From Microcaldota archaeon (GTDB taxonomy: Archaea > Micrarchaeota > Micrarchaeia > Micrarchaeales > Micrarchaeaceae): a DNA stretch of 64,000 nucleotides. Numbering within the stretch: position 1 is the first letter of the stretch; every line of letters starts with the position of its first letter. Made by a program: the position numbers and the translations under genes. The notes beneath the pieces are model-generated. The model was not told the origin of the DNA. It did not search any database and worked only from the letters and a program-made list of their open reading frames with translations. The DNA lies in contig JAGWHK010000001.1 of assembly GCA_028866775.1 (NCBI GenBank), forward strand, positions 46,007 to 110,006, read 5' to 3'. This document shows, in pieces, positions 49,951-59,043 of the stretch.

Positions 49951-51720
49951 TTGCTATTCGGCAAGCTTGCTGAATACTACGACAGGCTAGAGGGAGTGTC
50001 CTCGCGGCTCAAGATGATGGAGATACTGTCCGAGCTCTTCAAGGAGGCCGGAAAGAAGGAGGTCGTCGAGACGGTATACATGACTCAGGGAACCCTATTG
50101 CCACCATTCGAGGGGCTCGAGTTCGGGGTCGCAGACAAGCTCATGGAGGAGGCCATAGCCCTCGCGACAGGCTATACAAAGGAGCAGGTACACTCGGAAT
50201 ACAAGAAGGCGGGCGACCTTGGGATCGCGGCGCAGAAGCTTAAGCAGGGAACCAAGCTAAAGCAGATAGTAAAGAACGACTATTCGGTCAAGGAGGTATA
50301 CGAGATGATGGTGAAGGTCGCAAGGACCTCAGGGCAGGGCAGCAAGGATCAGAAGATAGGGATGCTTGCCAATATGATCGCCTCGGCAAGCCCGCTGGCG
50401 GCCAAGTACCTGGTGCGCTATCCGCTCGCGAACCTCAGGATGGGAGTCGGCGACTCAACGATAATGGAGGCTCTTGCGATCGCATATGCAGGTGGCAGGG
50501 ACGCCAAGGAGGAGCTCGAGAGGGCTTACAACATCTGCAGCGACCTCGGCGAGGTCGGGAAGGCGGTTGCGGAGGGTGGCATGAAGGAGGTGGGGTCAAT
50601 GAAAGTGACGCTCTTCAAGCCCGTGAGACCTGCGCTGGCTGAGAGGCTTCCAACAGCCGAGCAGATAATAGAGAGGCTTGGAGGCGAGGTGTCTGTCGAG
50701 CAGAAGTATGACGGGTTCAGGATACAGGTCCACAAGAAGGGCAAGGAGGTTAGGCTCTACTCCAGGAGGCTTGAGAACATAACGGAAATGTTTCCCGACG
50801 TGATAAAGGCTGTGAACAGCGAGCTTGACTGCGATAGGATCATATTCGAGGGGGAGGCGCTGGCCTACAACGAGGCGACAGGGGAATTCCTCCCCTTCCA
50901 GGAGACGATCCAGAGGAAGAGGAAGCACGGTATAGAGGAGAAAGCGATGGAGTTGCCTCTGCACCTCTTCGCGTTCGACATACTCTACTACGATGGAAAG
51001 GACTGCCTGTCCAAGCCCTACAAGGAGAGGAGGGAGCTGATAGAGAGGCTGTTCGGGAAGGGGAAGGCTATAGGCCCTACCAGGAGGATACTGACATCAA
51101 AGCCCAAGGAGCTTGAGCTCTTCTTCGAGGAGAGCATAGAGGGGGGGCTGGAGGGGATAATGGCAAAGGACCTCAAATCCCCTTACATAGCCGGAGCGAG
51201 GAAGTTCTCCTGGGTGAAGCTGAAGAGGAGCTACAAGAACAAGCTTAGCGACACCGTGGATCTGGTCATAGTGGGCTACTACCTTGGTAGGGGCAGTAGG
51301 GCAGAGTTCGGCTTCGGCGGCCTCTTGTGCGCGGTGTACAACGACAAGAGGGACGTGTTCGAGACGGTCTCAAGGATAGGGACTGGCTTCACGGAGAAGC
51401 AGATGTCAGAGCTGAAGTCAATGCTCTCGAAGATAAAATCATCTGGGAAGCCGGCGAGGGTTGAGGCCCTGGTGGAGCCGGACTTCTGGGTCCAGCCCAA
51501 GTACGTGGTGACGATAAACGCAGACGAAATAACACGCTCTCCGATGCACACCTGCGGCAAGAAGGACGACAAGGAGGGGGTTGGCTATGCCCTGAGGTTC
51601 CCGCGGCTCTATGGGGGCGAGACCGTAAGGGGTGACAAGGGACCCGAGGATGCGACAACAACAAAGGAGATAATGGAGATGTTCAGGATGCAGAAGAAGG
51701 TCGGGTTAAAGGAAAGTTAG
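49951..51720 (+). CDS. lig: ATP-dependent DNA ligase
   Basis: A 589-residue archaeal replicative ligase. The N-terminal helical DNA-binding domain fills residues 1-215. The adenylation motif EQKYDGFRIQVH has the nucleophilic K252. RLYSRRLENITEMFP, the Glu of IIFEGEALAYN, and EGIMAKDLKSPYIAGARKFS with WVKLKRSY complete the nucleotidyltransferase motifs, and an OB domain follows. It seals nicks in replication and repair. The start is the TTG at 49951, since the nearby ATG is out of frame. It follows the beta-helix gene by nine bases and its stop overlaps the convergent HAD gene by four. Confidence 0.95.
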   Translation: MLFGKLAEYYDRLEGVSSRLKMMEILSELFKEAGKKEVVETVYMTQGTLLPPFEGLEFGVADKLMEEAIALATGYTKEQVHSEYKKAGDLGIAAQKLKQGTKLKQIVKNDYSVKEVYEMMVKVARTSGQGSKDQKIGMLANMIASASPLAAKYLVRYPLANLRMGVGDSTIMEALAIAYAGGRDAKEELERAYNICSDLGEVGKAVAEGGMKEVGSMKVTLFKPVRPALAERLPTAEQIIERLGGEVSVEQKYDGFRIQVHKKGKEVRLYSRRLENITEMFPDVIKAVNSELDCDRIIFEGEALAYNEATGEFLPFQETIQRKRKHGIEEKAMELPLHLFAFDILYYDGKDCLSKPYKERRELIERLFGKGKAIGPTRRILTSKPKELELFFEESIEGGLEGIMAKDLKSPYIAGARKFSWVKLKRSYKNKLSDTVDLVIVGYYLGRGSRAEFGFGGLLCAVYNDKRDVFETVSRIGTGFTEKQMSELKSMLSKIKSSGKPARVEALVEPDFWVQPKYVVTINADEITRSPMHTCGKKDDKEGVGYALRFPRLYGGETVRGDKGPEDATTTKEIMEMFRMQKKVGLKES

Positions 51721-52271
51721 GCGGGAACCCTTGTCTTCTTGAGCGAATAGTGCGTGCGTGTGCTCAATACGGTGTCTATTACCTTGCTGGTGTTCCAGAG
51801 GTCGTCAAAAACCGCAAACGGCTTGTAGGGCCCCCTCTCGAAGTCAGACCGTGTTGATTCCCCTGTGCAGACCCCTATGAATTTGAATCCCATCTTAACC
51901 ACGGGTTCGACCCTGCTCGCCCTGTCGTCTATTACAAACACCTCGCGGTTTGGTATAGGGAGATTGGTCTTCCTTGAGGTGAATGATGCAAGCGCTATCT
52001 TGAGGCGGCCCTCAACCGTGGGGTGGTGGTGCTCCCCCACAATCGCGTCAAAGCAGTCAGCCACGCCTTTGCCGCTAAGCAGCGCGGATGCTTCGTGCGC
52101 AGACATGCTGGTGGACACGGCGATGCGTATCCCAGAGTCGTGCATCTCCCTGACGAGCTCCATGGCACCAGGCAGAGGGCTGCCGCTCCCTATCTCGAAC
52201 AGGGTGCCTGACATGTCGAATATGACGAAGATGTTGTTTCTCCTGATCCTTCCAGGCTTGGCTTCGGTCAT
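51717..52271 (-). CDS. HAD-superfamily protein with altered first motif
   Basis: The 184-residue protein has a HAD core: FVIFDMSGTLFEIGSGSPLP as motif I, the Ser/Thr of IRIAVSTSMSAHEA as motif II and FVIDDRASRVEPVVKMGFKF as motif IV. In motif I the usual second Asp (D-x-D) is Ser, giving DMSGT, close to the DKTGT of P-type ATPases. The general acid is thus missing, and phosphatase activity is uncertain. It ends inside the convergent ligase gene. Substrate unknown. Confidence 0.7.
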   Translation of the reverse strand: MTEAKPGRIRRNNIFVIFDMSGTLFEIGSGSPLPGAMELVREMHDSGIRIAVSTSMSAHEASALLSGKGVADCFDAIVGEHHHPTVEGRLKIALASFTSRKTNLPIPNREVFVIDDRASRVEPVVKMGFKFIGVCTGESTRSDFERGPYKPFAVFDDLWNTSKVIDTVLSTRTHYSLKKTRVPA

Positions 52272-52325
52272 TGTATCGACTAGCCTTTGATTTAGGTTAT
52301 ATTTAAGCCTGTCGCGATTTTAAGA

Positions 52326-52652
52326 TTATACTTCGCGTATGCCCTCTATGGTCCTGGAGAACTTCTGGACGCTTTTTGCTATGTCCTTGACCTTAGGATT
52401 GAGCCTGTAGCCGAGCCCGTAGCCCTTGTCGGTCCTTATGTGCGTGGGCTGGATCACATTCAGGTCAAGTGAGAGCTCCCTGAGCGTTATGATCAGGGTC
52501 TTGCGCGTGAACTTCTTCTCAAGGATTGCATACAGCTCGCGCGTGGTGCGCGGGGACTTCTGAAGGAGAAGCGCTATGACGGCGTAGTTCGGCCTGCTGA
52601 TTATCTTCCTCAGCGCCCAGATCTCGTCCTTGTCATTCTCCCTCTTCGGCAT
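52326..52652 (-). CDS. winged-helix protein
   Basis: At 108 residues it appears to be one winged helix: NYAVIALLLQKSPRTTRELY as helices 1-2, AILEKKFTRKTLIITLREL as the recognition region, and DLNVIQPTHIRTDKGYGLGY as the wing. The C-terminal helix is charged. It probably binds DNA. No ligand domain or neighbour indicates its target. Confidence 0.6.
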   Translation of the reverse strand: MPKRENDKDEIWALRKIISRPNYAVIALLLQKSPRTTRELYAILEKKFTRKTLIITLRELSLDLNVIQPTHIRTDKGYGLGYRLNPKVKDIAKSVQKFSRTIEGIREV

Positions 52653-52759
52653 AGTAATAATTCTAGATAAAGCTTTAAAAGGGTTTGGTAGCGCAGGGCA
52701 TTTTGCCGAACCTCCAGATAGTTTAATATATTGACATAAACATAAATTTACTTGAGTAT

Positions 52760-53314
52760 ATGAAGGTTCCTGTTGGTAAAATTGTGAATTCGACGAATGC
52801 AGTGGGCAGGGCCATCAGATTGGGCCTGGGTATTGGATCAAAACGGCTGCGGCATCGCTCGGTACGGGCGATGCATGAATCCGAAGTTCGTGACGGTCTG
52901 GAAAAATGGGGCAACGTACTTCTATATGGAAGTGGATATGGCGCGCAGATGCTTATGAAAAGACTGACCGAAGGATCGGACGATATCACGGCAATCGTCA
53001 ACTCCGAAGAGCTCCAATGCAGACACAGGCAGATAGCGATGGATAGGCTAGGGGAGGCCACTTATGAGAACATAAAGCGCTTGGGCTTTGTTCCAGATCT
53101 TATAGTTGCAAGATGCAGGGATTTGAGTGAAGCATCAGGATTGCTGGCTTGGACCAAGTTGGGCAGCCGTCTGATCTGCATGGTTCAGCCAGACTGGTTT
53201 GGGCACAGGAGTTGGGGAATTGTTGACGGTTTTGATATCCAGGCGTTCTGCTCCGGGGATGGAGCCGCGATCGTTGCAGAGGCCCCTACTTCTTTGCAGC
53301 TATCGCTTTCTTGA
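52760..53314 (+). CDS. protein of unknown function with Rossmann-like start
   Basis: A 184-residue protein. After a basic N-terminal 50 residues, GNVLLYGSGYGAQMLMKRLT resembles a nucleotide-binding strand and glycine turn. LGFVPDLIVARCRDLSEASG and LGSRLICMVQPDWFGHRSWG look like further alternating strands. I do not recognise the family and see no catalytic motif. The last 29 bases overlap the convergent pyrophosphatase gene. A TATA-like AATATATTG near 52726-52733 precedes it. Confidence 0.55.
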   Translation: MKVPVGKIVNSTNAVGRAIRLGLGIGSKRLRHRSVRAMHESEVRDGLEKWGNVLLYGSGYGAQMLMKRLTEGSDDITAIVNSEELQCRHRQIAMDRLGEATYENIKRLGFVPDLIVARCRDLSEASGLLAWTKLGSRLICMVQPDWFGHRSWGIVDGFDIQAFCSGDGAAIVAEAPTSLQLSLS

Positions 53315-53798
53315 CCTCAGCCTTTGCCTCTGCTGATCCCTTCCAGCCTGTGACCTCCACCCACTTGCCCGGCTCGATGCTCTTGTAGTATGAGTAGAAG
53401 TGCCCTATTTTCTTCTTTACCGATTCGTGGAGCTGGTTTATGTCTGTTACGTTAGCGAAGTCCGGGTCGACCTTCTCTGTAGGCACGGCTATGACTTTGC
53501 TGTCAACGCCCTCCTCGTCCTTTGTAAGCAGCACTCCGATCGGCCGCGCCTGGACAAGGGTCCCAGTACTGAACGAGGCGCTGCTGAGGACTACTATGTC
53601 GAGCGGATCGTTGTCGCCACCCATGGTCCCAGGCACGAACCCGTAGTTGAACGGGTATGTCATTGCTGTGAAGAGGATCCTGTCAACCTCTATTATGTCC
53701 TTGTCAGGCCTGTACTCGTATTTCACGTTGCTGCCCTTAGGTATCTCAATCACAACGTTTACCACTTCAGGGGCCTTCTTCCCCGGATTGTCTATCAT
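53286..53798 (-). CDS. ppa: inorganic pyrophosphatase, family I
   Basis: From the ATG at 53798 (MIDNPG) the enzyme has 170 residues. It hydrolyses PPi and so drives nucleic acid and aminoacyl-tRNA synthesis. IEIPKGSNVKYEYRPDKDII, YPFNYGFVPGTMGGDNDPLD (the family's D-x-D-P-x-D signature) and VDPDFANVTDI are all present. The upstream open extension to 53912 is unlike the family. A minus-strand TATA (CCTATATATCC near 53828-53838) fits this start. Confidence 0.95.
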   Translation of the reverse strand: MIDNPGKKAPEVVNVVIEIPKGSNVKYEYRPDKDIIEVDRILFTAMTYPFNYGFVPGTMGGDNDPLDIVVLSSASFSTGTLVQARPIGVLLTKDEEGVDSKVIAVPTEKVDPDFANVTDINQLHESVKKKIGHFYSYYKSIEPGKWVEVTGWKGSAEAKAEVKKAIAAKK

Positions 53799-53921
53799 GA
53801 ATACACCGAAGCATATCTTGCGCTGAAAGGATATATAGGTTTCCCTGCGCCAAGTAGGCTCAACAGCTAGAAAGCTATTTAAACCGGTATGGTTATAACT
53901 CTCTGAAGTCATGGTGAAAGC

Positions 53922-54056
53922 ATGAGAGTCCCAGAATACGAAGATATAAGGGATAAAATCTTGAAGATCGAGGAGGACGACGATGACGATGACGACGACT
54001 CCGATCTTGACGATGAGGATGACGAAGACGAGGATGACGAGGAAGACTGGTCCTGA
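53922..54056 (+). CDS. 44-residue Asp/Glu-rich microprotein
   Basis: An ATG at 53922 opens a 44-codon frame: a short helical start MRVPEYEDIRDKILKIEE, then a run made almost only of Asp and Glu with single Ser, Leu, and a closing DWS before TGA. A TATA-like CTATTTAAACC (53873-53883) sits about 40 bases upstream, suggesting its own transcript divergent from ppa. The codons for Asp and Glu alternate (GAC, GAT, GAG, GAA), which argues against simple slippage. Such acidic tails act as nucleic-acid mimics, histone or Alba chaperones, or metal buffers; none can be assigned. Confidence 0.6.
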   Translation: MRVPEYEDIRDKILKIEEDDDDDDDDSDLDDEDDEDEDDEEDWS

Positions 54057-54141
54057 TCATCTTCTCCTTTTCTTCCCGCTATTGGCAGCTCCAGAAAGCT
54101 CAGAAAGGTATAAAGGGGTTCGCCATTAATAGAATACTATC

Positions 54142-54155
54142 GCGGGCTTGCCCGC
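54142..54155 (+). other. G-C-rich hairpin in the cdc48 leader
   Basis: GCGGGC-TT-GCCCGC forms a perfect inverted repeat 19 bases before the TTG start of cdc48 and about 30 bases after a TATA-like GGTATAAAGG (54107-54116). It therefore falls at the very 5' end of the predicted transcript. The two-base centre means the RNA form would open one pair. Confidence 0.4.
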
Positions 54156-54173
54156 TTGAAACGGTGTTTTTGA

Positions 54174-56330
54174 TTGCCTGAGGGAGTTGAGCTTACAGTA
54201 GCAGGCGCGCTTGTCACGGACGACGGGAGAGGCATCGCCAGGATCGACTCGAAGGCCAGGAAGGTCCTTAATGTCATATCCGGCGATGTGATAGAGATAA
54301 AGGGGCGCAGGAAGTCCACAGCCGCCGTGGTCTGGCAGGCCCACCAGCAGGACGAGGGGCTAGATTTCATAAGGATAGACGGGTGGATAAGGCAGAACAT
54401 AGGGATAGGAATCGGCGACCGCGTGCATGTGAGCAAGGCTGAGGTCAAGACGGCTGAGAAGATAGTTCTTGCCCCGCCCCCGAATCAGAGGAACCCAATG
54501 TCACCGGATTTCTCGCAGTACGCCAAGATGAGGCTTGAGAACAAGCCGCTAGTCAAGGGCGACGTTGTTCCAGTGGCAATGGTGGGTTATGCCTTCAACT
54601 TCATAGTCGTGCAGGTAGTGCCGCATGGCGTTGTCAGGGTTACCAAGGAGACAGAGGTCGTGGTGAAGAGCGAGCCGGTATCGGAGTCGATGGTCAGGAT
54701 CGGCGAGGTCCACTACGAGGACATAGGCGGCCTCAAGAACGAGATCGAGAAGGTAAGGGAGATGGTTGAGCTGCCGATAAGGTACCCCGAGCTCTTTGAG
54801 AAGCTGGGTATCGAGCCACCTAGGGGCGTGCTGATGTACGGGCCGCCAGGCACAGGAAAGACGCTGCTTGCAAAGGCGGTCGCAAACGAGAGCGACGCCC
54901 ACTTCATATACATATCGGGGCCCGAGCTTGTAAGCAAGTTCGTCGGTGAGAGTGAGGAGAGGCTCAGGGAGATATTCAAGGAGGCTCAGGAGAAGGCCCC
55001 GACCATAATATTCATGGACGAGATAGATGCGATAGCCCCCAAGAGGGAGGAGGCAACAAACGAGGTAGAGAGGAGAATGGTGTCGCAGCTCCTCACCCTC
55101 ATGGATGGTATGGGCGCAAGGGGCAACGTGATAGTGATAGGCGCCACAAACAGGCCCAATGCGATCGACCCGGCGCTGAGGAGGCCGGGCAGGTTCGACA
55201 GGGAGATAGAGATAGACGTACCTGATAGGAACTCAAGGAAGGAGATACTCCAGATACACACCAGGAACATGCCGCTCACAAAGGATGTAAAGGTCGAAGA
55301 GCTCGCCGCCATGACGCACGGCTACACCGGAGCAGACATAGCGGCGCTGGCAAGGGAGGCAGCGATGGTGCAGCTCAGGAAGGTCATACCGAAGGTGCTG
55401 AACAAGAAGTACGTGCCAAGCGAGGTGCTCGCTGGGCTCAGCGTCTCTATGGACGACTTCACCGAGGCGCTTTCGCTGATAAGGCCCAGCGCGCTCAGGG
55501 AGGTATTCGTGGAGAGACCGAACATACACTGGAATGATGTCGGAGGGCTCGAATACGTCAAGTCGCAGCTTAGGGAGGCGATAGAGATGCCCGTCAAGCA
55601 GCCCGAGGCTTTCGAGAAAATAGGGATACGGCCTATCAAGGGCATTTTGCTGGTCGGCGCTCCCGGCACAGGCAAGACCATGCTTGCCAAGGCGGTCGCT
55701 ACCGAGAGGGAATCAAACTTCATATCTATCAAGGGCCCGGAGCTGCTCAACAAGTTCGTGGGGGAGAGCGAGAAGGCTGTAAGGGAGCTCTTCAGGAAGG
55801 CGAGGATGGCATCGCCCTGCATAGTCTTCATAGACGAGATCGACTCGATAGCCCCGATCAGGGATGTCGACTCAACGGATTCGATGGTCAGCGAGAGGGT
55901 TGTGGACACGCTATTGACAGAGATGGATGGCTTGCACGAGACCAAGAATGTCTTCGTCCTTGCCGCGACCAACAGGCCGGATGCGATAGATCCTGCGCTG
56001 ATGAGGCCGGGCAGGTTCGACAAGATAATAGAGATACCGATGCCTGATGAGGTGACAAGGGCCTCGATATTCGCCGTGCACACCAAGAAGATGCCGCTCG
56101 CAAAGGATGTCTCAGTGGACATTCTCGCCTCGATGAGCGAGAACTACACGGGAGCGGAGATAGAGAACGTGGTGAGGGAGGCGGGCATGAACGCCATAAG
56201 GGCGAAGAGGGAGATAGTCACAAAGAATGACTTTGAGAAGGCGCTTGACGAGGTTAGGCCAGCGATACCAAAGGAGCTGGCTGACAGGATAAAGAGGTTC
56301 AAGGAAGAGCCGGAAAACATGTACAGGTAA
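54174..56330 (+). CDS. cdc48: CDC48/p97-type AAA+ ATPase
   Basis: A 718-residue unfoldase. The N-terminal double-psi barrel ([30 protein letters not shown]) and second N subdomain lead into two AAA+ modules. D1 has [33 protein letters not shown] and the arginine-finger region [14 protein letters not shown]2 has [32 protein letters not shown] and [13 protein letters not shown]. It extracts and unfolds proteins for the proteasome. Start is the TTG at 54174. The end lacks a long tail but keeps hydrophobic-aromatic residues (ENMYR), as in archaeal members that feed the 20S proteasome. Confidence 0.95.
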   Translation: MPEGVELTVAGALVTDDGRGIARIDSKARKVLNVISGDVIEIKGRRKSTAAVVWQAHQQDEGLDFIRIDGWIRQNIGIGIGDRVHVSKAEVKTAEKIVLAPPPNQRNPMSPDFSQYAKMRLENKPLVKGDVVPVAMVGYAFNFIVVQVVPHGVVRVTKETEVVVKSEPVSESMVRIGEVHYEDIGGLKNEIEKVREMVELPIRYPELFEKLGIEPPRGVLMYGPPGTGKTLLAKAVANESDAHFIYISGPELVSKFVGESEERLREIFKEAQEKAPTIIFMDEIDAIAPKREEATNEVERRMVSQLLTLMDGMGARGNVIVIGATNRPNAIDPALRRPGRFDREIEIDVPDRNSRKEILQIHTRNMPLTKDVKVEELAAMTHGYTGADIAALAREAAMVQLRKVIPKVLNKKYVPSEVLAGLSVSMDDFTEALSLIRPSALREVFVERPNIHWNDVGGLEYVKSQLREAIEMPVKQPEAFEKIGIRPIKGILLVGAPGTGKTMLAKAVATERESNFISIKGPELLNKFVGESEKAVRELFRKARMASPCIVFIDEIDSIAPIRDVDSTDSMVSERVVDTLLTEMDGLHETKNVFVLAATNRPDAIDPALMRPGRFDKIIEIPMPDEVTRASIFAVHTKKMPLAKDVSVDILASMSENYTGAEIENVVREAGMNAIRAKREIVTKNDFEKALDEVRPAIPKELADRIKRFKEEPENMYR

Positions 56331-56347
56331 CGCTTGATTGTGATATC

Positions 56348-56764
56348 ATGAAGATAGTAATTTCAGACCCAAAGAGCGGAAGGTCCAAGGGTATAGAGAT
56401 AGCTGCAGATGCGGCGGCTACCCTTGTTGGGAGGAGGATAGGGGAGTCCATTGAGGGCAGCGCATTCGGGCTCGGAGGCTACAAGCTAAAGGTGACCGGA
56501 GGAAGCGACGCCAGCGGCTTCCCGCTGAACAGGAGCATACAGGGAACCGGGAAGGTGAAGATAATGAAGCTGCTTGCGGAGTCGGGGAAGAGGAAGGGGC
56601 AGTACAAGAGGGAGACGGCAAGGGGCGGCATAATAGCCCAGGACACTGCACAGGTCAATCTCTCGATAACTGAATATGGGGAAAAGCCCATCGACGAGGT
56701 AATGCCCCCAAAGGGGGGGAAGAAGGCTGAGGGCGAGGCTGCGCCTGCCCCCAAGGAGGGATGA
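56348..56764 (+). CDS. rps6e: small-subunit ribosomal protein S6e
   Basis: A 138-residue eS6: MKIVISDPKSGRSKGIEIAA, GFPLNRSIQGTGKVKIMKLL matching the family's D-x-x-G-F-P block, and GGIIAQDTAQVNLSITEYGE. The last 25 residues are Lys/Ala/Pro-rich and variable. It overlaps the aIF2 gamma start by four bases (ATGA), so ribosomal protein and initiation factor are coupled, an order common in archaea. Confidence 0.95.
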   Translation: MKIVISDPKSGRSKGIEIAADAAATLVGRRIGESIEGSAFGLGGYKLKVTGGSDASGFPLNRSIQGTGKVKIMKLLAESGKRKGQYKRETARGGIIAQDTAQVNLSITEYGEKPIDEVMPPKGGKKAEGEAAPAPKEG

Positions 56765-57999
56765 TTGGTTTGGATGGCAAGGGCGGGGACGTGGCGCACA
56801 GCGTGCTCAACATAGGCACACTGGGGCACATAGACCACGGCAAGACCTCCTTGACAAGGGCGATAACTGGTGCCTGGACGGACAGGCACAGCGAGTCGAT
56901 AAAGAGGAACATGACGATAAAGCTCGGCTACGCGGATGCGATAATAAGGAAGTGCCAGAAGTGCGAGGGCGCAAAGGCCTACACAACACTGGAGAAGTGC
57001 CCGAACGACGGCAGCAAGACAGAGCCGCTTATGAGGTTCTCGATGCTTGACGCGCCTGGGCATGAGACGCTCATGGCGACAGCCATAGTTGGATCAAGCA
57101 TAATAGACGCCATACTCTTCGTGATAGCAGCGAACGAGCCGTGCCCCATGCCGCAGACCAAGGAGCACCTCATGATAATAAACATACTTGGCATAAAGAA
57201 CGTGATAATAATACAGACCAAGATAGACATAGTGGGAAGGGAGGCGGCCCTGGCACATGAGAAGAAGATAAGGGAGTTCGTCAAGGGCAGCGCGATAGAG
57301 AATGCACCCATAATACCGGTCATGTCCAATCTTGGCGTCAACATAGACGTCCTGCTCGAGATGATAGCCAACATGGGAAGGCCCAAGAGAGACCTGGAAT
57401 CAGCGCCGCTGATGTATGTGGTCAGGTCTTTCGATGTGAACAAGCCGGGATCGGACGCGACAAAGATGCTTGGAGGGGTTTTGGGAGGCGCGGTTGCGAA
57501 GGGCAGGTTCAAGCCGGGCGAGATGGTTGAGATAAAGCCTGGCATAAAGGTGAGCAACAAGGTGAAGAAGGAGAGCTACGAGCCGGTGCTGACCAAGATA
57601 ACAAGCCTGAGCAACGGCAGGGACCAGATGGAGGAGGCGGTCCCCGGTGGGCTGATTGGGGTATCCACTGAGATCGACCCAGCTTTCACCAAGGCAGACG
57701 GGCTGGTCGGGAACCTCATAGGCCTCAAGGACAAGATGCCCCCTGTTCTGAATTCAATAACGCTAAAGTACCACAAGCTTCAGAGGGACGACGTGCCTGA
57801 GCAGCACATAGTGGAAAACGAGCCGATGATACTGGGAGTCGGGACGGCAACAGTTTTGGGTTATGTCAAGAAGGCAAGGAAGGACACGATAGAGTTCACG
57901 CTAAAGCACCCGATCTGCACGGACAAGGCGATGAAGGTCGCGGTGATGAGGAATCTCGCAAAGAGGTGGAGGCTCACCGGCTGGGGAGCGATCGCCTAG
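56761..57999 (+). CDS. eif2g: translation initiation factor aIF2 gamma subunit
   Basis: A 412-residue GTPase that delivers Met-tRNAi to the small subunit. G1 is GTLGHIDHGKTSL, the switch I region includes NMTIKLGYADA, G3 is MLDAPGHE and G4 IIQTKIDIV; two beta-barrel domains follow. The zinc knuckle between G1 and G3 reads CQKC and later CPND, so one of the four usual cysteines is Asp. The first ten residues precede the conserved VLNIGTLGH block. It is translated together with S6e. Confidence 0.95.
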   Translation: MIGLDGKGGDVAHSVLNIGTLGHIDHGKTSLTRAITGAWTDRHSESIKRNMTIKLGYADAIIRKCQKCEGAKAYTTLEKCPNDGSKTEPLMRFSMLDAPGHETLMATAIVGSSIIDAILFVIAANEPCPMPQTKEHLMIINILGIKNVIIIQTKIDIVGREAALAHEKKIREFVKGSAIENAPIIPVMSNLGVNIDVLLEMIANMGRPKRDLESAPLMYVVRSFDVNKPGSDATKMLGGVLGGAVAKGRFKPGEMVEIKPGIKVSNKVKKESYEPVLTKITSLSNGRDQMEEAVPGGLIGVSTEIDPAFTKADGLVGNLIGLKDKMPPVLNSITLKYHKLQRDDVPEQHIVENEPMILGVGTATVLGYVKKARKDTIEFTLKHPICTDKAMKVAVMRNLAKRWRLTGWGAIA

Positions 58000-58001
58000 T
58001 T

Positions 58002-58658
58002 CTATGGACAGGTCAGTTTGTATACCCTGTAGATCTGCCATTCTTTTGTGGCCTCTCCGGACTTTTGCATTGTGTAGCCGGCTTCCCTTGCAGTCCTTTC
58101 GAAGAAGTCGAAGTCCCCGAAGTTTGACCACGAACAGAAGATCCTGCCTTTTTCGGAGAGATGGCGTGGGGCATTCGCAAGGAAGAACCTAAGGGCCTCG
58201 TGGTTCTTATCCCACATCGACCGCTCAACCATATCTTTTGCAGGGTTGTTTGTGTATGGAGGATTGGCCACTATGAGGTCAAACCTCTCAGTAGAATCCG
58301 GAAAGACGTTTGCAAGTATGGCAGACACTTTATCTTCCTTATGGTGCAGCTGGATGTTTTTCCTTATATTCTCTATGGCGTCCGGGTTTATGTCCGTAGC
58401 CACCACTTTTCTGGCCCTGTCTGAAATGAATATCGAGATTGCACCGGTCCCGGAAAATGGTTCCAAGACAACGTCGGTGGCCTCTACCTCAACGGTTTTG
58501 ATGAGCAGCACCGTATCGATTGCCGGATAGAAGACCTTCGGAAGGACCAGTATATCCTTATCCAGCACTTTAATAGTATATGAGGATTCGGCAGAACGGA
58601 TTTTGTTTGCCTTTCTGGCCTGGCCGTCCTTGGCTAAATCCCACAGGCCTTGATCCAT
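58002..58658 (-). CDS. HemK/PrmC-like N5-glutamine or related methyltransferase
   Basis: The 218-residue protein has a class I SAM fold with VVLEPFSGTGAISIFISDRA as the glycine loop, KVVATDINPDAIENIRKNIQ, and the N-P-P-Y catalytic motif in FDLIVANPPYTNNPAKDMVE. This motif marks enzymes methylating the amide of Gln (release factor) or exocyclic amines in nucleic acids. The archaeal Mtq2-like group is plausible. It lies four bases after the Alba gene on the same strand. Confidence 0.75.
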   Translation of the reverse strand: MDQGLWDLAKDGQARKANKIRSAESSYTIKVLDKDILVLPKVFYPAIDTVLLIKTVEVEATDVVLEPFSGTGAISIFISDRARKVVATDINPDAIENIRKNIQLHHKEDKVSAILANVFPDSTERFDLIVANPPYTNNPAKDMVERSMWDKNHEALRFFLANAPRHLSEKGRIFCSWSNFGDFDFFERTAREAGYTMQKSGEATKEWQIYRVYKLTCP

Positions 58659-58662
58659 GCCA

Positions 58663-58965
58663 TTATCTTCCGAGAGTTATCAGTATCGCGCTGACCTTGG
58701 ACTTTGTTCCGTCTTCGTTGACGAGCTCCTCCGAAGAGGTCCTTATCGCCTTCTCCCTGAGGTCGGGAAGGAACCTGTTGACAACTATCTCCTTCACGTC
58801 AACCGCCCTTGATATGGAGTTGCCCCTGGCCTTTATGGTGACCTCGCTCTGGCCGCTGTTAAACTGGGTGACCACCGCAAGCACGTAGTTCATGGTTGGC
58901 TTCTTCCCAACGTAGACTATGTTCTCAGGCTTCGTCCCCTGTGCCGCTGTTGTTTCGTTGCTCAT
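58663..58965 (-). CDS. albA: chromatin protein Alba
   Basis: A 100-residue Alba: [20 protein letters not shown] holds the nucleic-acid-binding lysine pair and the dimer strand. [20 protein letters not shown] and [14 protein letters not shown] follow, and [10 protein letters not shown] ends it. The protein coats DNA and also binds RNA. The first 13 residues are polar and variable. It forms an operon with the HemK-like methyltransferase. Confidence 0.95.
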   Translation of the reverse strand: MSNETTAAQGTKPENIVYVGKKPTMNYVLAVVTQFNSGQSEVTIKARGNSISRAVDVKEIVVNRFLPDLREKAIRTSSEELVNEDGTKSKVSAILITLGR

Positions 58966-59043
58966 GGTATCACTTCGGATGTTGCTCCAGATTGTTTTCG
59001 CAACTAAGCTATATATACCTGACGCAAATAATGCGATGGACCC

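Noticed and set aside
53799-53912. N-terminal extension of the pyrophosphatase
   Set aside because: The extension is unlike the family and covers the promoter TATA; the ATG at 53798 gives the normal enzyme.
53980-54050. Treating the GAC/GAT/GAG-rich tract as a simple repeat
   Set aside because: The tract is an irregular codon mix that stays in one frame between an ATG and a TGA, so a coding reading is more economical.
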